This document shows, one piece after another, positions 28,483 through 38,900 of a stretch of DNA of 64,000 bases. The position numbers and the translations under genes were made by a program. The notes under the pieces are model-generated. The model had not been told where the DNA came from. It was given only the letters and a program-made list of their open reading frames with translations, and did no database searches. The stretch comes from Amphibalanus amphitrite. Its lineage: Eukaryota; Arthropoda; Thecostraca; Balanomorpha; Balanidae. Position 1 is the stretch's first letter. The number at the start of each line of letters is the position of its first letter. The stretch lies in assembly GCF_019059575.1 (NCBI RefSeq), contig NW_024881985.1:248001-312000 (forward strand), read 5' to 3'.

Positions 28483-29180
28483 CAGGACCGCGGGGTCGGA
28501 GTCGACTTCGGTCGTAGTCGACGGTTTTGGTCGGATACGGAGTTGGAGTCACCAAAGTCGTAACAGACTTCAACTCTGAAGTCAGAGTCAACGTCATTCC
28601 CGAGGATGGGTCGGATAAAAGCTGGAGATTCTGTTGGCTGTGGTGATTGAAGGCCGGGTCATGGTAAGACCAATGTAGGACCATACTGAGTATTACATCC
28701 TCCTGGGCTCTCTCAGACCAGGACGAGGCCCTCTCACCCTCAAGCATCAAGCGTTCAAAGGCCATGGTGAGACCTTCTGCTGTCGGATGGCCTTGAACGG
28801 GAAGAGGGCCGTTTGAGAGTGAGCTGAAGGTCTTGACTATTACGAATATCCTACATAAAATGTGTGGTCTTTGCAAGCTGTTGTCCCACTCTGAGACTTT
28901 GGGACAGATCTTCAGCCCTTGTTGAATATGGTCGCCCCTACAACTGGAGCTTTGGCTCCCTATCGAGGACCTGGGACGGACAGTCCAGAGCTGCACCTCG
29001 TAGGTAATGTTATCTTTTAACGTGCCAAGAAATGTTCAAAGAGACAAAAGCATCACATCACATGTTTTTCACTCCGATGCGGGCCGAGGGATGCCGTGAT
29101 CGGAGATGGGGTGGGGACTCCGAGCGATTTTTTAAAAGCCGGAGTCAGAGTTACCAAAATCAATCTACTCCGCAGCCCTG
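28483..29180. mobile_element. GTCGGAGTCGG-rich element, copy 3, nested in hAT element 3
   Basis: It starts CAGGACCGCGGGGTCGG and ends CTACTCCGCAGCCCTG, matching the termini of 23905-24297, but with a longer interior (about 700 bp). No target duplication could be matched. Between 28620 and 28980 the sequence is of different, balanced composition and holds a minus-strand frame discussed next. Confidence 0.6.
28620..28996 (-). other. Unrecognised minus-strand frame inside a nested element
   Basis: Part of a 176-codon open frame whose middle (GLTMAFERLMLEGERASSW and AQEDVILSMVLHWSYHDPAF) is not low complexity, unlike most chance frames in the window. A CTCTTCCCGTTCAAG acceptor-like sequence precedes the segment. 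It could be a fragment of a host gene or a transposase picked up by the element; I do not recognise it, and it could also be chance. Confidence 0.25.
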
Positions 29181-29387
29181 CAAGCAAGGGTACAGTGTCA
29201 GCAATTCGCATGATTCAATTTGTATACGGGTAGGTATCCGCAATTTCATCCCAAAACGACAATACACCAATTTCGTTGATCACTTTTTTAATCATTCATG
29301 AGGATATTTTTTGCGGGGGACGTCCCCCCCGGATTCCTCGACTGGGGGGGACGCGTCCCCCCCGTCCCCCCGGTTTCGACGCCCATG

Positions 29388-29395
29388 CCTCGAAC
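29388..29395. repeat. Right 8-bp target-site duplication of hAT element 3
   Basis: CCTCGAAC, identical to 28077-28084. Confidence 0.85.
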
Positions 29396-32300
29396 GCACA
29401 CCGATAAGCACTATCACGCGTCCGGCGCCGGGCGCACGCATGTGCGTGGCCTCGGCGCCTTCCCTGTGTTCGCCGCCACGTCGGAGGGGCGCCGGACACG
29501 CGGGCCAGGGGGCCGGGCCGGGGCGCGACCGAGGGGCGCGTGCGACGGCGCCCTCCGTAACGCACCTGGCATTGTGCGCGCCTCCCCCGTCCGAATCGAT
29601 GGAACGGGAGCCGGACATTAGGCGGCCGCCGACTGCGTCGACCCACATCCACCCGAATGGCGCACAGAGCCGCGCTGCCACGCTGTCGTGCCATGGTAGC
29701 TCCAGCCGCCTGCCCCGGCGCTGGAGGGGCTGCTCCAGAGGCCCCAGCACAGACGGGCGCGGCTGTGCCGCTGTGACGCGGCCAAGGTTGCAGCGTCCAG
29801 ACGGACGATTACCGTCTGTGTCAGTAGTGTTTGTTTAGGGACGCAATGCCCTGACATGCTGTGCCTTGTTTTGAGTGCCCGCGACTGCCACGAGTTACGA
29901 GTGCTTCTGCATCTGGCTGCAGGTCGGGCCATTATTCACATTTCTGGCGGGGCCGCTGTCGGCTGCTTCCCCGAAAACGATACACGATTGATGATATTGT
30001 TCCTGGTATGTAGATGTTTTGGAAGGGTGAGCTGCAGATGGTTTAGAGCGGCGAAGTGGCCTTGGTATGGCGTTCATGATAAAACTTATTGAGATGATAA
30101 AACTTATTGAGATGCTAAGCTCAGGCCTCAGTCAAATTCAGTTCGGGCCACGGCTGGTGATCAGGCATTCAAGGATGCAGCCGCGATGTACCGCCTGTCT
30201 CTTCGAACATCTGTAGAATGCAACGAACAGGTTTCAAACAGAAGGACAATGAAATGCCAGCGAGGTTTTCTGGGGGTGGATGACGTACCAGCCCCTCAAA
30301 ATCAGTCACAACTGATTTCCGCTCCGTCGCTGTTCCCAGTCCACGGCTGCCCAGGGTCTTCCTCCCACTGTCCCTGTCTCTGTGCAGGGCTCCTCCTCCC
30401 TCTTGCTCTGTCTGCCCGGGTCCCTCTTGTCTCCCTTGGTCTGGAGCTATCTCCCTCGCTCTCCGGGCGGCCGCTTCTGCCCGCTGGCCGGCTCGGCGGC
30501 CCCGCGCGGCGGCTCGTTTTTGCGGCTGCCGGACGAGTGACGGCCACCAGCGAGCTGGCAACAGGCGGTCGCTCTGTTTGGCCGCCACGCCCTCCCCTCC
30601 CCTCTCCTCTACCCCCTCCTCTCTGCTCTGTTCTGCTCCCCCTACCCCTCCCCGGTCGTGCAGCGCGGGCGCTGCTGTCAAACGTTATCTTATTGCACTG
30701 TCCAGCCGTAGGTATATCCGTTTTTTTATCTGACACCGGAAACAGTGAGCCAACCACTTTTTTCAGCAGTAGTTAATAATAGCACGTTTTGTGTGGCTTT
30801 TGATCTGCTGTAAAAATAATTAAATAAGTCAGCTAGAGATGGAACTCACGACAATCTGTTGTAGCAGCTCAGTTGCCCAGCTGCGCTGCCGCTGCCCAAA
30901 AATTGCCAGAGTCCTAAATCGCAGCTGTCTTGGAATCACACAACATTTCTGGAGCACAGGAAATGAAGCGACCCCCCAATCGTCGGCACGTTAAACGAAC
31001 GAGAGTTGACGGCAAACAGACACTGCTGGCGGATGGTGACAAGATAGGGGGATTAGTGGCAGGTGATGATGTTCGAGCGGTTCTGCCAGCGGGCCACCCC
31101 CTCCCCCCTCACCTGGCTCCGGTCCCGTCAGCCCGCCTGCCAGCCGGGCCGGCGCCGCCCAGCTGACATTTGGTGCCGACCCGGTGACTCAAACAGGTCA
31201 GGTGGGCTTATTGGCGCCGGGACTGCGGGACCCGTCCCTGCCGTCACCGAGGGGAACGGACCCGTCACCGGGGAGGCGTGATATCAGAATGTCAACAGCC
31301 GTTACGCGAATTACCAGTTTTTAATTTAAAAACGAGTTTAATTGCCGTTGACCTGTGGTATGCTATTTGTGACGTGGCCCGTGGGTTTAATTTTTATTGA
31401 AAGGAAAGACTTGGCTCACTGATAACACAAAACAATGCAGCTGCGAAATATCTTTAGAAATTGTCCGCGTTAATTCATTCTCATCTGCAAATCTCTATAT
31501 TTATCGTTGATTGGAAAATATTCCACTGTAAGTTTCCAGCGGCACACTCGAAGCTCAGGCCGACTGCGGGCGCCGGTCGGTCGGGAGGCTTCTCTCCGCT
31601 CGCTGCCCACGTCTCTCCGAACGCAGACGCACCCCGGCGCCCCGCCGCGCTGGCCGATCGCCTGACAGCACTGCACTCTGCAGGGCACGGGTCAGGGCCG
31701 ACTGTGCGCAGTTGGCAGGCTGCCAGCCGCCCGGCCCACGCACATTGTGCGTGCGCTGCGCGTTCGACCGAGCGCTCCCGGGAGGATCGCGGGCGGGCGG
31801 CGGCCTGTCAGGACTAGGAGTTACGATCAAGCCGCGCAGTGGACGGCGGCTCATGGTTGAAGCTGCCCGTCAGAGGGGGGAGGGGTCAGCAGAGGTCACG
31901 CAACTCCGGAGTCGGGTAGGGGGAGGGCGGGGAGGGAAGAGGGTGGGAGGTTCGCACCGACGAACAGCGCACGGTCAGACCGAGCGTCATCGCTGGAGCG
32001 GGAGGGATCAAGCACCACACAGAGACGGCACTTTCGCTCCGGTCAAGCCATCAAAGTGCAGCCATAACTAAAGCCACAGCGGCCCTCAGCCGAGCGGCAG
32101 CCGGTCACGGTCATTCGTGCAACTACCGATGCGGTTGTCTGTTCTGACCGCCTATATTTGGGCTCCGATGCTACGCGACGAGCAGCCGCCCGCCGGTATA
32201 GTAGTGGCTCGCTGGCCTGCTGTGTTGACGTTTGGGCCGTGTAGCCGGGCCTGCCTCTGCACCAAACTGTTGGCCCAGGTCAGGATCTGTTGGACGCCGG

Positions 32301-34727
32301 CAGTGCGGCCCGTGCTGTACAAGTTGCAGCAGACCAGGCCCTGAACAAACCACTGCAGTGTTGGTCGCCGGGTGGTGATGACACGTGTTCACCAGCAGCT
32401 GATAGTACTGTGGTCACGTGACTCATAGAGTGGTGTCTGTGTCACAGCGTGACCCAGTAATGTCGGGCTGGGACGGTCACGTGGTTACTATTCAGAACGT
32501 ACCCAGTACAGCCTGCATGTGCCATGTGGTCACGTGACCACGGCTGGCCGTGAGGTCCTCTGCTTTATTGTTGTATTTTCAGCTGTGAGCAGTGTGTGTG
32601 GCCCGGGTGTGTGTCCCTGAGCAGATATGTTTACAAAAGTGACTCATTTATTTTATACGCTGCTCTCTGAGGCCTGAGCCCAGCCGAATGTGGTTAGTGA
32701 CCTAGGGAGATGAGCCACGATGTGAACATATCGCGGCCCAGCGGAGCCCAGCCCAGCCGAAAGTCCAGCCCAGTCTCGAACCCGCGGCCCGCTCGTCTCC
32801 TCCGTTCCCACTCCGTCAGCCGGCCCGTCGTTTGCCATCGGCCGGGCCACTTGTCAACTCGGTCCGCGATAACCCATCGCCGACAAAAACACGCACAGCC
32901 TCAAACAGTCTGTGCAAAAAGCACCGTGTGCTGGTGGCTGATAGGGGCATCATCAGGCCGTCAAGGCCACAGCCCGGGCAGCTGCACCGGCGCCATGCCC
33001 GGTTTGACCGCTGCTGGGAGTGCCGGGGGCAGCCGGACAGCTGGTAAACTGTCCTAGGTCAGCGGCCAGCTGCCGGAGGGAGCAGTCCCAGGTCAGCTGG
33101 CCAGTTGCCGAGCCATTTGATCCACATGCGTGGTATGCTTACTGCCCACACAGTTGCCATGTGTATGCTATCGAAATGTTGTGTCACTTTTTTGACTAAT
33201 TAGACGATAAGAGTGACGTGTATCCGGTAATAGCTGAACTAGAACGTGCACATTGGTAACTCCCACCACTGCACTGGGGCGGACACATGCACCACACCAG
33301 TGCCCCCCCCCCCCCCTCGACAGTAACTTCCGGTCAGGGGTTGGGTGGGGAGGTGACATCACCCAGGTGACACGGGGTGACGGCATCACTCGTAAACGTC
33401 ACCCGGCGTCACGACCGGGCGAACCGGCGCCGTGGAGCGTGACGCCGGCCTTCGGCTCCCCTGTATGTGACTGTGACTGGAACAGTGGACCACCATCTCT
33501 CACTGCTAAGCGCTGCTTGACAGTGTGGCTACCCAAACTGTTCTGTTTTGCTGGGAGACGGGCATATAACCACTAACCATCAATGACAGAACCAATTTTG
33601 GCAATACGTTCTCACGTCAGAGCCAATTCTCTGAGTGATTTATATGTTCGATGACAACGTTTCGAAACGTCGGTTCGAGCAGAATACTGAATACATGTCA
33701 TTTCAACTGCAGTACTCCATGTCTGCACATTGCAATGGTCTGGTCCCAATTTAGCCCAGCTTTCCCCTGTTGCATAGTGGTTCCAAGGTCCCTGTTTGAC
33801 CCACAATGGCCTCACTTCCACCTGTGACCCACAGTGCCCCAGATATCGCTGCGGCCCCATGCTGTGAGCTCACCCTCTGTGGGTGGCTCGATGCTTGCTA
33901 CCGGTGCGTGGCCCGAGCCGAGCCTGAGGTATACCGTGCGTGCCGGCTCGTAGCCACGAACGCGACCTCCCCGCCCCTCCCCTCGGCGACGTCACTGACA
34001 CGTGACCTCGGCCCTGGGGCGGCCTGCACGGGCTCGGTCGTGGCTGTCAGGAGCATGCACGGCTGGACGGAGCGGCGTCAGGCGTCGGCTCGTCTGTGTG
34101 CGACTGCCCCGACCGACGGCGACCGAACGACTGACTCCTGGCACCGGCCGCAGTCGGGGGAGGGGAGGGGGGGGGGGGGGGTCGGCGGCCCGCCAGTCGC
34201 GCTGTCTACCATGGCCGGGGGGGGGGGAGGTCAGGGGGTCACGTCACCCGCGCACAGTCGTCGCCGCCTGCGTGACGTTTGCAGTTGTACTCAGTGCGGG
34301 GAACTCCGCTCGCCGGGGCGACCCAACAGGGCCAACGACCAGCGGCGACGGCGGGTGGCCACATCGAGGTCAATCGATGCCGACAATCAATGTCAGCGAG
34401 TCCGGAAACCGGCGCACCCCTCCCCTGCCGCTCCAAGACGCCAGAGATGTTCCCACGGGGCGACGAGGGGAACGAGTTTATACGTCCCATTTGGAGACAG
34501 AAACCCTCAGGGGAGACTTCTCGGGTGGACGATCCATTCAGATAGTCGTCCAGGAATAAGTAGAGCTGGAAAATCTGAAATATTTGTTACCACTTTTGAA
34601 AGCCATTCTCTTGGAAGGATTATCCCAGAATGGTATCATTAAAGTTGACGATTTTTAGTCGGAGAATCACGATTCGCACCCTGAAAGATAAGAGACACGT
34701 GCTTGTAGCACGCAATACAATGCACAC
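29396..34727. other. Gene-poor region with several CpG islands
   Basis: GC- and CpG-rich blocks at about 29400-29800, 30300-30700, 31070-32100, 32680-33110 and 33880-34500 alternate with AT-richer stretches. The longest frame (33806-34642, 278 codons) is Gly/Arg/Pro/Ser-rich, overlaps another long frame and has no recognised domain. Poly-G runs lie near 34150-34180 and 34216-34228. No exon can be assigned. Confidence 0.35.
32412..32540. promoter_or_regulatory. Cluster of three GTCACGTG E-box palindromes
   Basis: GTCACGTGAC at 32413-32422, GTCACGTGG at 32476-32484, and the 14-bp palindrome TGGTCACGTGACCA at 32527-32540. GTCACGTGAC is the extended E-box bound by MiT/TFE and USF-type bHLH-Zip factors. 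Three in 130 bp is more than expected by chance. Confidence 0.4.
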
Positions 34728-35917
34728 TTAACCCGGCCGGGCCCGGGGGGTAATCCCAACCACCGCAGCCCGGGGGGGGGCGTTTTTCGCCCCCCCTGTC
34801 TAACTCCGTAAATAAGGGAGCTACGGAAACAAAAGCGATACCAAACGAAATTTCCTTACGAGACGATTCTAAAGCACCTAAAATTTTTGACCTCAGGTCA
34901 ATTTTCAAGGTCAGAGGTCAAGGTCAAAGGCAAAAACCGGCACATGTGTAGTGATCTCAAAGTAAGCCTTCTAGAGGACGGCAGGCTGCATCAAACCGGC
35001 AAAATTGGGTGTCAAACGAAAGAAGAGAATCTGAGGATTCCGAAAATGTGCTTAAAATTAAAGGTCAAGGTCAAGGTCACGCTAAAAATTGACCTCAAAC
35101 TTGGCACTTTTTCGCACATCTTGCGTGCTAACTTCCAAGATGTTTTGAAATGTTTTGAGGCTTATCAGTTCCCTATTTGTGGTTCATCCTACGATACAAG
35201 GCTGCTCAAAGGTCAAGGTCACAGAAGAGTATCCCTGCTAGAGGCTATTTCACTGATTCAAGTTAGTAATAATAAATAAGACAATTTTGCCGTCCAGAAG
35301 CTCTAAATGAAGGCTTAGAGGAAAATAGATGCCAGATTCGTGATCAGCGGGTAAACATCCATCATAAATGACCTCTCATGTGTCAAGGTCAACCAGAGGT
35401 CATTCGAGGTCACATGAGGTCAACATAAAACTTGACCTTTTCCGAACAAAATATACATCATTCGACGCGGCTTGACAAGGCGAATGCGATGGTACCATTG
35501 CCGTAGCTCTAGGACCGTTTTTGTCGAAGTTATTTGCGAAAAACTAAAACCACATTTCGGGGTCGCTGACCTGACCTCTGACCTCAGGTCACCAAAACTA
35601 TTTTTATATTTTTGTCTAGGTCAAACGCTACACAACCGTGCTCGTAATTTGTCTTTATCTCTAAAACTCTATTTTTAGCAGCTATTTGAAGTTTGCGTCT
35701 GTGACGCCGAAATTTGCCGTGCAGGGGTCTAGAAAAATGGACCTTGTGACGTCATCAATGGGGCTAGGTCCAAATTTTTTACTTCAGAAGATGTCAAATT
35801 GATGGGAGAAAAGGTACTGAAAGTTTCGCTTTCCTATCCTTAAGCGTTCGGGAGCTATCGCAAATATTCGCCAGGGGGGGCGAAAAACGCCCCCCCCCCC
35901 GGGCCCGCGAGGGTTAA
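34728..35917. mobile_element. piggyBac-like non-autonomous element with hairpin ends (1,190 bp)
   Basis: It is bounded by TTAA at both ends (34728-34731, 35914-35917). The left end reads TTAACCCGGCCGGGCCC and the right on minus TTAACCCTCGCGGGCCC. Just inside each end is a palindrome GGGGGGGCGTTTTTCGCCCC (34772-34796) and its inverted partner (35874-35900). The interior has roughly twenty AGGTCA/TGACCT hexamers by hand count, several as AAGGTCAAGGTCA, and no transposase frame. It shares GGTACTGAAAGTTTCG with the elements at 75-639 and 13837-14438, so the three are related families. Confidence 0.8.
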
Positions 35918-38900
35918 AGACCGATAGGTATGCTGGTCTAAGTGCAGGGTGGCGCTGCATACCGTTTTTATTGGCCGCGGTCTCGCCCAGTTGTGGTGTA
36001 GGGCCGCCGTTCGGGCCGGTCGTGCACGTATGCGGTCGGCGTCTTCAATCACCTCTGCATTGACAGGTGCCCAGGAAAGGCGGCCGATCTCTGCGGCGGC
36101 TGCGATAGGCCGGCGCAGACACCGGACCACCAATTATGTGCTTTGGTAGCGCGCGGGCGACGGCCGGCGGCCGGCAGCTCTCCTATCAGGGCGGTGTCGC
36201 CGGCCGGATGATCGCGTGCCGGCCATCGCACGGCCGCAGCGCGCCCGCCCCCGGACCGGGCACCGATCGCGGCCAATCGCGGTGAGGGTGTTGAACCAAC
36301 AAACTGGCGCTGCCGCCGTAATAAGTGGTTACCAGCTCCGATATACCCTGTCGGTACCGCTCATGGTTTTGTGATGGAGGCCAATTTGTGCCACCGGCGA
36401 ACGGTGTTTACTTAGGAGCGGTCCAATCCGGTGCGAGGTGCTCACGCGAGGCGGTGTGCAGTATGGTTGGTGCCCGGTTGGTTGTGGTATCGGTGAGCAG
36501 CATCTCCGGCCGGCCACGAGCGCACCTGCGGCGTACCGGCGCGCCCGCCCGCCTCTGGAACCGTCCGGTCGACCGCCTGCCTCTAACCGCCCGCCTGTGC
36601 AGCCGCCTGCTTCTTGAACCCCCGGTCGGTCACCTCAGAGGAAGTGGCGAGCTTGTTAGACGGCAGACAGACTTGTTACTTGCACTCTCATGTTTTGTCG
36701 CTTTGATTCAAACCGATGGAAAGCTATTGTCGAAAAAGTTTAGTTGAAAACAATTAAATTTCCCCCTTGCCGTCATGTGGTCCCCTGGCCGTATAAGCCC
36801 CTCCCTCTCATCTGCCTCGGCCCCTTAGTCGCCAGCCGAAGCTCGCTCCCCCTCTCCCGTGAACTCTCGGCCGCCGGGGACGGGGGTCGTGATTGGGTCA
36901 CGAAGCGCGCCGTGACCGCGTTCACAGCCCCACCGACCCACCGACACCGTGTCATGAAATGGATGTCAAGGTCGCACGCCGCGCAGTGTGGGCAAAGGCC
37001 ACATGTGCGGCCCCAGATCCCTGGTGGCAATGCATCATCCGGTGCTGGCTGGCTCAGAGCGATGTTTCGCATATGTGACCTGATTTGAGTTGCATACTAC
37101 ATATTTAATTTTTATCTGTTTAAATACTGCCGATTTTGATCATTTGCACAATGCAAATGATACGATATTTGATAAGCATTCAGTGAAGATTTGACCTGAC
37201 ACTATTTATGCTTGCTGTTTCATTTTCATCATTTTGAAAGATATTTTGTTTGTCCGTTTCGCCTTATCATTCGTGCTTTATATTTTCGCTTGGTTGTTTC
37301 CGCTGAACGGTTTCGTTCCAGGAGCCATGTGACAGTGAAAGTCGCCCTCGCCATGCCTTCTCACGCCGCTGGTATTGGGGTTAGTTCCTAGTGAGGCCCT
37401 AAAGGAACAGCTGGTCCAGCGGATACCTCTGCGGGTAGCTGCGCTGATTCAGTACGCGTTTACCTGTCGGCACGGATACCACACTCGGTATCGGAGCTAC
37501 CGTTATTCAATAGGTACACTCCTGCACGCAGCTGGAGTCCCCTCTCTATGGCGCGTGCCGCAGTGTGCTATATTGAGCTGTTTACATGCAGGGTGGGAGT
37601 GCGGTGGGTCAGGTGGTGTGTATCAGTGCCGTACTCAGATCCTCCCCGACACACCACGACCCCACCACGCCACTGAGTCCGGACCCGGTGCCTCTGAGGT
37701 GGACCGTTCCGTATTGGCTCCCCTCCCCCCTGACTGGACCGCTCTGTTGGGGCCATTTCACTGCCCGGGGGCCCACGGTTCGTGGAATGCGGCGGTGGCG
37801 GGGCGGTCGGTTCGGCCGGTCTGTGGCTGTCCCCGTCCCCCGTCCCCGGTCCCCCTGCCGCCCTGCCCCACCACACTCGGTTCTTGGAAACGGTCACGCA
37901 GTCGGCCTGGACTTTGATGTCGACGGTGCGGAAACCGCCGTCTGCCTGCCCCATCCCATTTTTCAGACGCCAGTCGAGACGGACAGGCCGACAGACAGAC
38001 ATGCTGTGACGCGGTGACGAGACTGTCCGTCAGGGGTGTAGCCGCCACACTCGCTGAATGAGCCCGTCGCTTCTGTCGCGAACGACGGCTTCTCGCTGGC
38101 GTCTTTTTAGGAAGCGACGGGTTATTTTACGAGTGTGGTACGGGTTATTTTATGTTATGTCTCCCATGCAGAGTTTTAGCCCTGTACGAGCGGCCGTAAT
38201 AGCCACGAGTGTATCGTGGATGGCTTCAATACACGTCTATGTCTATGTCTATGTCTATGTCTGCCCTGCATCGACGGACTCTCTTTTTCGTCCACGAGTC
38301 GGATTACTCGATCTCCCACAGTCTCACCACGTAGTGTTTGGCTTGTGCTGCACGTTGCACGTGATAACATTGTAGGGCATCTGAGGTTTGGCCGACAAGA
38401 GCGCCTCTGCCTTTCAACCATGACACATAAAGAGACAGTATAGCAACAGAAAACTGAAAAAGAGAGGCAGTAGTGTTGAACTGCAAGACAGATACAGCAG
38501 CAGCGGTGTGAACTAAGACAGACAGCAGTAGCGGCGAACTGAGCCAGCCAGCCAGACAGCAGTCACGGCGAACTGAGACAGAGAGGCATCCCCACCGCCG
38601 CCCACCTCACCTGGCCGCACCGCCGCCGACACGGGTCCGTCTCATGCAACAGGAGGAAGACGGCAATGAGCGACTTCCTGTGTGGCGGCGGTCGGAATGA
38701 CGGGGCTGGCGCCTGACGAGAGGCGCCCACCGCCCACCGAGACCGCAACGACGGTCTGGGCAGAGACAGGCCGACCCTTTATACTAGACAGGACCTTGAC
38801 TGTTGCAAGTTTGGTGTCAGTGGAAGAATACCGCTGTAGCGCCGGCTAGATGTAGGTTTCTGTCTTCCGCCTGGTTAGTTTGCTGCAGAAACCGTTTTGT

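Larger units (their letters stand above)
28085..29387. mobile_element. Non-autonomous hAT-type element 3 (1,303 bp)
   Basis: The left end is CAGGGGCGTCGCCACGG and the right end on minus is CATGGGCGTCGAAACCGG (10 of the first 11 bases match). The perfect duplication CCTCGAAC flanks it. A word like GGATT..GACTGGGGGGGAC is near both ends, and CGTCCCCCCC/GGGGGGGACG can form a hairpin around 29321-29352. It contains the GTCGGAGTCGG-rich block 28483-29180. No transposase was recognised. Confidence 0.82.

Noticed and set aside
33806-34642. 278-codon plus-strand frame, the longest non-repeat frame
   Set aside because: Gly/Arg/Ser/Pro-rich composition, poly-G runs inside it, a second long frame overlapping in another phase, and no recognisable domain. 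Expected by chance in GC-rich DNA.
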